Shown in pieces: positions 6,032 to 15,100 of a DNA stretch of 64,000 nucleotides (position 1 is the stretch's first letter; every line of letters starts with the position of its first letter). The stretch is taken from assembly GCA_050249955.1 (NCBI GenBank), contig JBFWPN010000017.1:1-64000 (forward strand), given 5' to 3'. Both the position numbers and the translations under genes were made by a program. Below the pieces are notes generated by a model, which worked only from the letters and a program-made list of their open reading frames with translations, was not told the origin of the DNA and ran no database searches. The DNA is from CAVVIG01 sp050249955. GTDB taxonomy: Bacteria; Acidobacteriota; Vicinamibacteria; Vicinamibacterales; CAVVIG01.

Positions 6032-8245
6032 TCACGAGATCGGCGCCAGCGTCAGCTCGTACAACTTGAGCCCGAGCCTGCGCCGGTCGTGCGATCGCCA
6101 CTGGGTCTCGGCCGGCACGTAGAAGTGGCTGCTCTCGATGGTGAGCACGGTCTCCGGGGCGGTGAGTTGCGTGCCGGGGATCATCACGGTCGTGGAGAAC
6201 GCCTGCTCCACGGGGACGGTGGCCACCACCGTCTCCCCGGCCCTGATGGTCACCGTCGACGCCGACGCCTCCTCGATCTCACCACGGAGGGACAGCGCCA
6301 GGCCGTGCCCCTCCGCCCTCACGCGGATCACCGAGCGGTCCGACGCCCAGCGCCACAGGGCACCGGTCCGCGGGTTGTACTCCTGCTCGTTCCATCCCTC
6401 GCCGTACCCGTAGATGACCCGACCTGCGGGCTGGGCATCGAACTGCTCGATGGCGAGCTGCGGGTTGTCGGAGGCAATGGTGACGGTGGCGTAGTCGCCC
6501 GAGCCGGCGGTGTCGCGGAGCGGAATCATCCGCAGGAAGAAACCCGGGGGGACCGACTCGTCGAGCACGGCCTGTCCGTCGACCTCGACGTGCAGGGTCG
6601 CGTTCGGCCCGCCGTCGGCAAGGTTCCGGCCCCCGATCATCAACGTCACAGGCTGCGCATGCCGTCGCACCCACCCGGAGATGGGGCCGTAACCCGGTCC
6701 CTTCCGGTCCTCGCGTGCGGTGCCGGCCGTCTCGGGCGTGATGGCCCATCCCTCGCCGAGGTACCAGTCTGGCGACTGGATGACGTGCCAGTCCATCTCG
6801 TTCGGGCGTGCGCCACCGAGCAGGACGGTCGGCGCAAAGGGCCACCGATAGAAGACGGGGCGATCGGCGTACTTGAAGAGCGCCAGGTCGCTGCGCGGTG
6901 GATCGGCGATGAACCACACCGGCTCGCGTCCGCCCGCATTCCAGTACTTCACCACTTCCAGCCATTCGTGCTTGGGCGGCGTCGCCAGGCGCTGGGAGAA
7001 CTGCGGCAGCCGGTCGCCCACCCACTGGAACGGCCGGCGCAGGTCGAAGTAGCCGCGGCGGTGCATCGCGAGGACAGGGGTGGTCGGCACGGCAGCCCCC
7101 TCGGGCTGCGCGGCAGCGGCCATGTCGGCCAGCATGCGGAACGCGGGCGCATCCATCGACGCGAAGCCGAACATCGCCCGGTCGCTGACGGAGGCGCTGC
7201 CCGCAATCAGTCCGAGCGAGGCCACCACCGCCACGGATCGCGGCAACAGCGCAGCTCCGCGCACCGCAAGGTAGCCCATCGGGACCACGAGCGGCAGGGC
7301 GTAACGGGTGGTGATCGTCTCCTGGAAGAGCAGGTCGAAGGCGAGATAGGGGCCGTAGGCCACCACCAGGGTCACGAGCGCGGCGCGCGCGCGGAGGCCC
7401 ATCACCACGAGCCCGGCTGCCGCGAGCAGCAGCACCGGCACGGCCACGGCTATCTCACCCCAGGGTCCGAGCAGGTGGTACTCGATCGCGAGGAGCGCCT
7501 GCCGCACGGTTGGCGTGGTGGCGAGCATCGCCACGCCGCTCAGGTCTTCCGCCCCCTGGCTGTAGAAGACCCGCAGGTACGCCGCGGGCCCGCCCGACAC
7601 GATGACGAGCGGCACGAACCACGCGAGTCCGCCCGCAGCGTAGGCCGCAAACGCCCGCACCATGCCGCGCGCACGCTCGGCCGCTGGCAGCCGGAGCACC
7701 GCGAGGGCCAGCAGCGGCAGCGTGAGCCACACCACCTGCGAACGGATGCCGGCCGCGAAGGCGGCCAGGAACGCGGCAACGACCACCCCGGGTACACCCG
7801 ACGCGGTGACGATCAGCGCCTGCACGCCAACCGATGCCGCCAGGCCGGTGACGTCGCTCAGCGGCCTGGCCGCGGTGAACCAGTAGAGCGGGCTGGCGGC
7901 CACCACGATCACCGCGAGCCACGTGAACGGGCTCTCGCCCCGGTCACGGTCGAGCGCCGCGAACAGCCGCATCAGGGCCAGCAGGGCCAGTCCGCCCGCG
8001 ATCACGCCGGGCAGGCTGAGCGCCTGCACCTCCGACAGCCCGACGGCGTGCAGCAGCCTGGCCACGCCGATGTACAGCGGATACCCGGGGGGATGCGGCT
8101 GGTGCTGGGAGATGTCGTAGTCGCGGATGCCGAGCGCGAAGTTGATCGAGTCGAGATCCTCGAGCGTCGGCGGGAGGAATGGGAGGTGCAGCGCGATGAA
8201 CAGCGCGCCGAGCACACCAGCCGTCAGTCGCTGCGATCGGGTCAC
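6032..8245 (-). CDS. PMT/DUF2723-like membrane glycosyltransferase
   Basis: 737 residues. The N-terminal ~440 residues hold about 10-11 hydrophobic segments with the loop signature 'HPPGYPLYIG' and an early acidic pair (TLEDLDSIN), typical of GT39/GT83-type and DUF2723 transferases that use polyprenyl-phosphate sugars. The C-terminal ~280 residues are soluble and beta-rich, with no recognised catalytic motif; they may be an exported sugar- or protein-binding domain. Start GTG 8245 overlaps the larE stop by 4 nt (GTGA). The longer open frame upstream runs through larE and is rejected. Donor and acceptor are unknown. Confidence 0.7.
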   Translation of the reverse strand: MTRSQRLTAGVLGALFIALHLPFLPPTLEDLDSINFALGIRDYDISQHQPHPPGYPLYIGVARLLHAVGLSEVQALSLPGVIAGGLALLALMRLFAALDRDRGESPFTWLAVIVVAASPLYWFTAARPLSDVTGLAASVGVQALIVTASGVPGVVVAAFLAAFAAGIRSQVVWLTLPLLALAVLRLPAAERARGMVRAFAAYAAGGLAWFVPLVIVSGGPAAYLRVFYSQGAEDLSGVAMLATTPTVRQALLAIEYHLLGPWGEIAVAVPVLLLAAAGLVVMGLRARAALVTLVVAYGPYLAFDLLFQETITTRYALPLVVPMGYLAVRGAALLPRSVAVVASLGLIAGSASVSDRAMFGFASMDAPAFRMLADMAAAAQPEGAAVPTTPVLAMHRRGYFDLRRPFQWVGDRLPQFSQRLATPPKHEWLEVVKYWNAGGREPVWFIADPPRSDLALFKYADRPVFYRWPFAPTVLLGGARPNEMDWHVIQSPDWYLGEGWAITPETAGTAREDRKGPGYGPISGWVRRHAQPVTLMIGGRNLADGGPNATLHVEVDGQAVLDESVPPGFFLRMIPLRDTAGSGDYATVTIASDNPQLAIEQFDAQPAGRVIYGYGEGWNEQEYNPRTGALWRWASDRSVIRVRAEGHGLALSLRGEIEEASASTVTIRAGETVVATVPVEQAFSTTVMIPGTQLTAPETVLTIESSHFYVPAETQWRSHDRRRLGLKLYELTLAPIS

Positions 8246-9051
8246 GCGGGTCGGAGGAGCAGGCCTTCGTTGAGGCTGCCTGTGCGATAACCCTGGAGGT
8301 CGATCGTGACGTAACGGTAGCCGAGGGCCTTCAGTTCGCGCACGAGCAGCGCGCTCGTGGCCGGCTCCAGCGCACGGGCCAGCTCCTGGCGTCCCAGCTC
8401 GATGCGAGCCAGGTCGTCGTGGTGCCGCACCCGACACACCTGGAAGCCGTGCGCACGGAGGATGTTCTCCGCCTGCTCGATGGTCCGCAGCTTCCCGTCG
8501 GTCACTTCCGAGTGATACGGAATGCGGGACGACAGGCAGGCGGATGCCGGCTCGTCCCACACGGGCAGCCCCGCCCGACGCGCCAGCTCGCGAATCTCCT
8601 GCTTGCCCAGGCCCGATTCGTCCAGCGGGCTGCGGACGCCGAACTCGCGCGCGGCCTGTCGACCGGGCCGGTAGTCCCCGCGATCGTCGGCATTGTTGCC
8701 GTCGACCACGACCGCGCCGCGCTCGGCGGCGATGCGCGTCAGGTGCGTGTAGAGCTCGTGCTTGCAGTAATAGCAGCGGTTGGCTGGGTTCGCGCGGTAC
8801 TCGGGACGCTCGAGCTCGTTGGTGTGGATGATCTCGTGACGCAGGCCGAACTGCCCCGCAACCTGCACCGCCATCCGTCGATGGCGCTCAGGATAGCTGG
8901 GGCTGTCGGCCGTGATGGCGACCGCGCGTGCGCCGAGGATGTCGTTGGCCACCCAGGCCAGGTACGCGCTGTCCACGCCGCCGCTGTAGGCGACGATGAC
9001 GGACCCGAGGGAGGAGAGCGTCTCCCGAAGGGCCCGCTCCTTCTCGATCAT
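8242..9051 (-). CDS. larE: ATP-dependent sacrificial sulfur transferase LarE
   Basis: 269 residues, close to known LarE length (~276). The PP-loop SGGVDS is at 23-28. A CYYC pair is at 93-96, and 'ACLSSRIPY' contains C172 at the place of the sacrificial cysteine of Lactobacillus LarE. LarE supplies sulfur for the nickel-pincer nucleotide of lactate racemase and related enzymes. larA, larB and larC are not in the window, so the target enzyme may lie elsewhere or the protein may have another sulfur-transfer job. It overlaps the LysW-like gene upstream by 4 nt and the membrane protein downstream by 4 nt. Confidence 0.87.
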   Translation of the reverse strand: MIEKERALRETLSSLGSVIVAYSGGVDSAYLAWVANDILGARAVAITADSPSYPERHRRMAVQVAGQFGLRHEIIHTNELERPEYRANPANRCYYCKHELYTHLTRIAAERGAVVVDGNNADDRGDYRPGRQAAREFGVRSPLDESGLGKQEIRELARRAGLPVWDEPASACLSSRIPYHSEVTDGKLRTIEQAENILRAHGFQVCRVRHHDDLARIELGRQELARALEPATSALLVRELKALGYRYVTIDLQGYRTGSLNEGLLLRPA

Positions 9052-9299
9052 TCCTCTTCCCAGTCCGCCCCGTCGTCCTCGTCCTCGTCCTCGTCGTCGA
9101 GCTCGTCGTCCTCGTCCTCGAGGTCCTCGTCGTCTTCGTCTTCCTCGTCGTCATCCTCGGGTGCGAAGTCGAGTTCCAGCGGATCGGTGTTGCTCACGAC
9201 GAGAGTCTGGCCGCACTCGGAACAGCTCACTTCATCGCCGAGATCGGCATCGGTCTCATCAACTTCGACTTCCGCATCGCACTCAGGGCAGGTCGCCAT
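9048..9299 (-). CDS. LysW-like acidic zinc-ribbon carrier protein
   Basis: 83 residues. The N-terminal zinc ribbon has C4-x2-C7 and C26-x2-C29, then 'NTDPLELDFAPE', closely like the LysW segment before its acidic tail. Residues 48-76 are almost all Asp/Glu, an expansion compared with LysW (~55 residues). The end is DWEEE, where LysW ends EDWGE; in LysW the C-terminal glutamate carries aminoadipate or glutamate during lysine or arginine synthesis. No lysX, lysZ or argX gene is adjacent; instead the start is followed by larE with ATGA overlap. Start 9299 is chosen because it begins the zinc ribbon. Confidence 0.7.
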   Translation of the reverse strand: MATCPECDAEVEVDETDADLGDEVSCSECGQTLVVSNTDPLELDFAPEDDDEEDEDDEDLEDEDDELDDEDEDEDDGADWEEE

Positions 9300-9417
9300 A
9301 CAATCCTCGTCAGGAGCAGCGGTCGTTGGCAATTCATGGTGCAACGTGCCAGAATCCGCCGGACGCGCTTGCGATAAGAAGAAAAGTATAGCCGAACGCC
9401 CCGCGCGTTTTCACCCG

Positions 9418-10140
9418 ATGCCCAGCCTTGCCGGCACGACCAAGACCGTCCTCGTCGCAGACGATACGGCGTTCGTGCGCGACCGGTTCAAGGCGGCCAT
9501 CGAGCAGGCCGGCCATCGCGTGGTGACGATCCGCACCGCGCAGGAACTGCTGGCCCACCTGAGGTCCGGACTGGACGGGGTCGACCTGTTGCTGCTCGAC
9601 CTGCGCCTGTCGGACTCGAGCGGCACCGGACTCGTCGGCGCCGTGCGCAAGCTCGACATGGACGGGCAGCTGCCCATCCTGGTGTTCAGCGGCACGATCG
9701 GCAGCGCCGAGGAGGTCCGCGAACTCGCGGGCATGCGCATCGCCGGGTACATCAACGAGTACAGCGCACCGCAGCACATCGTCCCGTCGATCTCCCCGCA
9801 CCTGTTTCCGGACAACTTCAACCGGCGCACCAGCCCGCGCATGGCCATCGGCATCCCGGTGCAGTACCGTTTCGGGAACACGATTGCCGCGGCCCTCACG
9901 CTGAACGTGAGCCACGGCGGCCTGGCGATCCGCACGACGAGCCCGCTCGATGCCGGGACCCGCGTGAAGGTCCGGTTCAGGTTGCCAGGCGCCGCCACCG
10001 ACACCGAGGCCGACGGCCGGGTCGCGTGGAGCCACCGCCGCGTGGGGATGGGCATCCAGTTCGAGGTGGTCGACGTGCAGGCCCAGACGCAGATCGACAC
10101 CTTCGTCGACGCGCACTTCTTTTCGAATCGCAAGGGCTGA
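9418..10140 (+). CDS. Receiver-PilZ protein (c-di-GMP effector)
   Basis: 240 residues. The N-terminal receiver domain has the acidic pair (VADD), phospho-acceptor Asp in 'LLLLDLRLSD' and the conserved Ser/Thr in FSGT, but the usual lysine is replaced around 'GYINEYS'. The C-terminal PilZ domain has the c-di-GMP signature R-x3-R (RRTSPR) and N-x-S-x2-G (NVSHGG). PilZ proteins change conformation on c-di-GMP binding and act on motility or secretion machines. A GGDEF protein (32104-33252) could supply the ligand. The gene converges with the histidine kinase cluster downstream. Confidence 0.85.
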   Translation: MPSLAGTTKTVLVADDTAFVRDRFKAAIEQAGHRVVTIRTAQELLAHLRSGLDGVDLLLLDLRLSDSSGTGLVGAVRKLDMDGQLPILVFSGTIGSAEEVRELAGMRIAGYINEYSAPQHIVPSISPHLFPDNFNRRTSPRMAIGIPVQYRFGNTIAAALTLNVSHGGLAIRTTSPLDAGTRVKVRFRLPGAATDTEADGRVAWSHRRVGMGIQFEVVDVQAQTQIDTFVDAHFFSNRKG

Positions 10141-10144
10141 ACGT

Positions 10145-11707
10145 TCACGCCCCTGCGGCGGGATCGTCACGGGTGGCGAGCGTGCGCGCGACGGCGCGGG
10201 CGAGCGCCCTGTCGGTGTAGGGCTTTGCCAGCCAGTGCCGCACGTTGGCCTCGGCGAGCTGCTGCTCACCCGGGTGCAGCCCCGACGCGACGAGGACCGG
10301 CAGGCCGGGCCGAAGGCTGGCCATCCTCCGCGCGAGTTCGAGGCCGCTCATCTCCGGCAGGTGCTGGTCCGTGAGCAGCATGTCGTAGGGCTCCTGCCCG
10401 GTCAGGACTCGGTCGATCGCGGCGCCGCCCGAGGGCGCGTCGGTCACCTGGTACCCAAGGCTCCGCAGATAACGGGTGGTCGCCAGCGCGACGAGCACCT
10501 CGTCCTCGACGTACAGGATGTGTCCGGAACCACCGGGGATGTCGCCTACCGCCGCCGGTTCCGTCACCACGTCGGGCCGGAGCACCAGCGGTCCCGCCGG
10601 CAGGAACACGCGGAACGTCGCACCGCGACCCGGCTCGCTCTCGACCGTCACCGTGCCCGCGTGCTGGCAGACGAGCTGATGGACGGTGGACAGACCAAGG
10701 CCGGTGCCCTGCCCCATGGCCCGGGTCGTGAAGAACGGTTCGAAGACACGCGCGGCCGTGGCCGCAGTCATGCCCGTGCCCGTGTCCGCGACCGTCAGCC
10801 GTACATAACGTCCCGGCGGTAATCCCGCCGCGGCGTGTGCCCCGGTCAACGTCACCTCGCTCAGCGCCAGGGTCACGCTTCCGGTTCCGGACTCGATCGC
10901 CTGAACCGCGTTGCTCGCGAGGTTCATCACCACCTGGAACATCTGCGCGCGATCAGCCACCACACAGGATCCGTCGGACGGCGTTTCCGTCCGCAGCACG
11001 ACGGTCGGGGGCAGGCCGGGCCGCAGCAGTGCGGCAACCTCCCCGACCACGTCGGCCAGCCGGACGGGCGCACGATCGCCGCCCTGAGGCCGGCCGAACG
11101 CCAGCGTGCGCGTGACCAGTTCCCGTCCGCGCTCCGCGGCCAGGCAGACCTGCTCGAGGTGGGCACGAGCCAGGCTCACGTCGTCCTGTTCCCCTGCGAG
11201 CCGAGCGTTCACGAGGACCGCAGTGAGGATGTTGTTGACGTCATGCGCAATGCCTGCTGCCAGCGTGCCGAGCGCCTCCATCGTCCGGGCGCGCTGGACG
11301 GCCTCCGCGTGCTGACGCTGCTGCTGCAGCAGGGCACGGTGCGCGATCGCACGGGTCACGGCCGCCGGGAGGCGCCCGAGGCGATCCTTCATCACGTAGT
11401 CGTCAGCGCCGGCGGTGAGCGCCTCGACCGCCGCCTCTTCGCCCATCCGGCCAGACACGACGATGAACGGGAGATCGGCATCCCGTGCGCGAAGCATGCC
11501 GAGCGCCCGCGCAGAGCCGAATCCGGGCACGACGTGATCGCAGATGACGATGTCCCAGGTCCCCTGGTCGAGGCAGCCGGCGAACTCGGCCGCGGTGTCG
11601 ACCCTGTGGATCAGGACGTCGAGCCCGGCTTTGCGGAGGCCACGGGTGACGAGTTCGGCGTCATCCGCGTTGTCCTCGACCAGCAGGAGCCGCAGGGGTA
11701 CGCTCAC
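10145..11707 (-). CDS. Hybrid histidine kinase, REC-HisKA-HATPase-REC
   Basis: 520 residues. The order is N-terminal receiver (Asp in 'IVICDHVVPG', Lys in 'YVMKD'), HisKA with phospho-His in GIAHDVNN (~155), HATPase with N box 'NLASNAVQAI', G1 DTGTGM and G2 GTGLGL, then a second receiver (LTDQHLPEM). No transmembrane segment or sensor is present, so it takes its input from another kinase by phosphorelay onto the first receiver. It is the third gene of a three-gene unit with 4 nt overlaps, downstream of a response regulator and a large membrane kinase. Confidence 0.9.
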   Translation of the reverse strand: MSVPLRLLLVEDNADDAELVTRGLRKAGLDVLIHRVDTAAEFAGCLDQGTWDIVICDHVVPGFGSARALGMLRARDADLPFIVVSGRMGEEAAVEALTAGADDYVMKDRLGRLPAAVTRAIAHRALLQQQRQHAEAVQRARTMEALGTLAAGIAHDVNNILTAVLVNARLAGEQDDVSLARAHLEQVCLAAERGRELVTRTLAFGRPQGGDRAPVRLADVVGEVAALLRPGLPPTVVLRTETPSDGSCVVADRAQMFQVVMNLASNAVQAIESGTGSVTLALSEVTLTGAHAAAGLPPGRYVRLTVADTGTGMTAATAARVFEPFFTTRAMGQGTGLGLSTVHQLVCQHAGTVTVESEPGRGATFRVFLPAGPLVLRPDVVTEPAAVGDIPGGSGHILYVEDEVLVALATTRYLRSLGYQVTDAPSGGAAIDRVLTGQEPYDMLLTDQHLPEMSGLELARRMASLRPGLPVLVASGLHPGEQQLAEANVRHWLAKPYTDRALARAVARTLATRDDPAAGA

Positions 11708-12156
11708 CGGTCCCTCGGGGGAGCGCCCGTGGGCAGTTCGTTGTGCCCGAGCCAGAACGTGGCGACGGCCCGTATCGCATCAGTGAACCGCTCCGACGTG
11801 ATCGGCTTCCGAACGTAGGCGTTGGCGCCTGCTGCGTAGCCCGCCATGATGTCGCGCTCCTCCACTGAGGACGTCAGGAGCACCACCGGAAGCAGGCAGG
11901 TCTGCGGGTGGGCGCGGAGACGGCGAACGACCTCGACACCGTCCATGCGCGGCATCTTGATGTCCAGCAGCACGAGCGCAGGAAGCGGTTCGGGCGGTTC
12001 GGCTCCGGTCAGCCATGCCAGCGCCTGCACGGCATCGTCCATCACCATGATCTCGGCCGCCGCAAAGCTGAGGTGCAGCGCACGGCGGGTCAGCTCCGTG
12101 TCGTCTGCGTTGTCGTCGATGATCAGGATCGAACGGTGGGACATGTGCCGTCTCAT
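11704..12156 (-). CDS. Single-domain response regulator (Rcp1-like)
   Basis: 150 residues, only a receiver domain: acidic pair DDNADD (14-19), phospho-acceptor Asp in 'VLLDIKMPRMDG' (~65), Thr in 'LLTSS', Lys in 'YVRKP'. No output domain. Rcp1-like regulators pair with bacteriophytochrome-type kinases, whose kinase core resembles that of the adjacent large sensor. It probably shuttles phosphate between the 1239-residue kinase and the hybrid kinase that flank it. ATG 12156 overlaps the upstream stop by 4 nt. Confidence 0.9.
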   Translation of the reverse strand: MRRHMSHRSILIIDDNADDTELTRRALHLSFAAAEIMVMDDAVQALAWLTGAEPPEPLPALVLLDIKMPRMDGVEVVRRLRAHPQTCLLPVVLLTSSVEERDIMAGYAAGANAYVRKPITSERFTDAIRAVATFWLGHNELPTGAPPRDR

Positions 12157-15100
12157 GGGCGTGCCAGCTGCAGGAAGAACGAGGCCCCATGCCCGGGCTG
12201 GCTGCGGGCCCAGACACGGCCGCCGTGGCGTGACACGATGCGATGCACCGTCGTGAGCCCGATGCCGCTGCCTGGGAACTGCCCAGGCGGGTGAAGGCGT
12301 TCGAATGGCGCGAAGAGTTTGTCGGCGTAGGCCATGTCGAACCCGGCACCGTTGTCCCGGACGACGATCACGGGCTGACCGTCGGAGCCCTCGGCGCGGA
12401 CCTCCACGCGTGGATCGGGTACGTGCGCGCTGAACTTCACGGCGTTCTCGATCAGGTTGCTGAAGACGGCCCTGAGGAGCCGCCGATCTCCACGAACGAC
12501 GAGGCCCTCGGCCACGCTGATGCGGCCGCCCAGACCGGGTGCCGACTCGTCCAGGGCCACCACCACGTCGCGCACCAGTGCGGAGACATCCACCGCCTCG
12601 AGATCCATCGGCTCGCGCAGCAGCCTGGAGAGGCGCAGCAGCGCATCGACCAGTTCGCCCATGCGCTGCGCGGCTCCGCGGATGCGCTGCAGGTCGCTGC
12701 GCCCACGCTCCGACAGCCGGGCCGACTCGTCCTGGAGGAGCGCGAGGCTGAATCCGTCGATCGACCGCAGCGGAGCACGCAGGTCGTGCGAGACCGAATA
12801 GCTGAACGATTCCAGCTCCCGGTTGGTGGCCTCCAGTTCCAGCGTCCGCTCGACGACGCGCTGCTCGAGGGTCGCATTCAACTCGGTCAGGCGCTGCTCG
12901 GCGCGCTTCATGCCGGAGATGTCCAGCATCGCGCCGAAGAACCGCAGCCGTCCGGTCGACGCCTCGGCGACGGGCTCGCCCCGCGCCCGCACGTGCAGGG
13001 TGACGCCGTCCCGCCGGACCAGGCGGAAGTCGCACTCGCACGAGTGGCCGAGCGCAAGCGCCTGGCGCATGGCAGTGACGACGCGGTCACGATCGTCCGG
13101 GTGCGCCAGCTCGAAGAACCCGCCGCCTGGCACCTCCCCGTCCGCATGGCCGCACAGCCTCCTCAGGCCTTCGGACCACACCGGTCTGTCGCCCGTGAAG
13201 TCGAACTCGAAGTGCCCGAGGCGGGCGAGGCTCTCCGCCCGCCGCAGGTTGGCTTCACTGAGGCGCAGGGCCTCTTCGACCCGCATGCGATCCGTGACGT
13301 CCTGCGCCGTCCCGCGCGACCGGATCGGCCGGCCGGTGGGACTGAACTCCGTCTCACCCTGCTCTTCGATGTACTTCACGCGGCCGCCCGGCATCAGCAG
13401 CCTGTGCGTCAGCCGGTAGGGCCTGCCGTCGCGGACCGACGCCATGTAGCTCTCGTCCACGCGCGCGCGATCGGCCGGATGCACGGCGTCGAGGAAAGCC
13501 TCGTAGGAGGCCTTGAACGACGACCGGTCCACTTCGAAGATCCGGAACAGCTCATCGGACCAGTGCAGTTGGCCGGTCATGAGGTCCAGTTCCCAGTTGC
13601 CCACCTGCGCCAGGCGCTGTGCCTCACGCAGGCGCGACTCGCTCTGCCGCAGTGCCTGTTCGGCATCGACCCTCGCGGTGATGTCCAGGTGCGTACCGAT
13701 GAGGCGGGTCGGCGTTCCGTCGGCTCCTCTCGCAGCGATGGCCCCGACGGACAGGATCCACTTCCACCCCCCGGACGCCGTGCGCTGCCGGAACTCGACT
13801 TCGTAGGACGATGACCGTCCCGTGAGGTAGGCCTGCAGTTGGGCGATCACACGCCCGTGGTCGTCGGGATGCAGGCGCTCCATCCAGCGTGCGTTGGTTT
13901 CGGAGAAGCTGGCGGGGTCATGCCCGAGCATCAGTGCGTAGTCATCGTTGACCTGGGCGTCACCAGTTCGAAGATCCAGGTCGTAGAAGCCCTGGCGCGC
14001 CGCTCTTAGCGCGAGACGCAGGCGTTCCTCGCTGGCGCGCAGCGCATCCTGGGACGCCCGGAACGCCGTGTTGTCGTAGACGCTGCCAATCAGGTGGGTG
14101 CACACGCCGACCCGGTCGAACACGGGGGCTATCGATACGAGGCCGACTTTTCGACCCGTGGGATGGTCCGACACCTCTTCCCACTGCTCGATCCGCCGCA
14201 GCCGGATGGCGGAGCGATAGCGTTCGAGCACTTCGTCCACGGAATGGGCCGGGACCACGTCTTCGAGGAAGCGGCCGATGACCTGTTCTGACGTCAGCCC
14301 GGTCGCGCGCAGGAACGCGGCATTGACCGACAGCACGCGGAACCGCTCGCCCTGCACGACCTCGAGGTAGAAGAGGGTGTGCGGGCTGTTCTCGTAGATC
14401 GCCGCCAGTTCGCGCTCACGCAGGCGGAGGGCGTCCTCGGCCTCCCGGCGCTCCGTGATGTCGATGCCGAAGCCCACGACGTTGACGGTCCGCCCGCTGC
14501 CATCCCGGATCGGCGAGAACTGCACCGAGAGCCATCGGTGCCGTCCGCTGCCGTGAACCGGGCCAATCTCCGCGCGGACCGCCTCGCCAGCGGCCGCGCG
14601 CCCGATCATGCCGTTGACGGCTGCCGACATCTCAGGCGGCAAGGCACCGGCCTCCGTGAAGGGCCGGCCCAGGAGCTGGTCACGCGCGAGGGTCGCCGAG
14701 CCGGGCGGGGCCGCATTGATTTCCTGTATCAGCCCGTCGGGTGAGAGCAGGGTCGCGAAGCCAAAGAACGCGTCGAAGATGGCGCGCAGGCGCTCGCGCT
14801 CGGCCGCCTGCGTCACCTCGCGCGCCTGGAACTGCGCACCCACGCTGTGGAGCGAGCGGGCGAGCCGGCCGAACTCACTGGTGTCCCTCAGGAGCGACTC
14901 ATCGGGACGCGCGTGCAGGTCCCCACCCGCAAGCCTGGACATCACGTCCTCGAGCGCGCGGACGGGCGACACGAACAGGCGGCGGCCACCAGCGGCAACG
15001 AACGTGAAGAGCAGCGCCACCGCAAGCGTGGCACCGGCGCTGCTGAAGACGATGCCGCGGCTCACCGGGGCGAGCAGTTCGTCGCGGGGGACCGCAAGGG

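Noticed and set aside
6089..8290. 733-codon plus-strand frame opposite the membrane protein
   Set aside because: His/Arg/Gly-rich shadow without motifs.
8246..8560. N-terminal extension of the PMT-like protein by 105 codons
   Set aside because: The extension lies wholly inside larE in another frame, has low-complexity Arg/Pro/Ala composition and no homology; GTG 8245 gives the usual 4 nt overlap.
8419..9417. Long plus-strand frame fused to the Rec-PilZ gene, with a poly-Ser stretch
   Set aside because: It is antisense to larE and the acidic LysW-like gene; the Ser run mirrors the Asp/Glu codons. The real start is ATG 9418.
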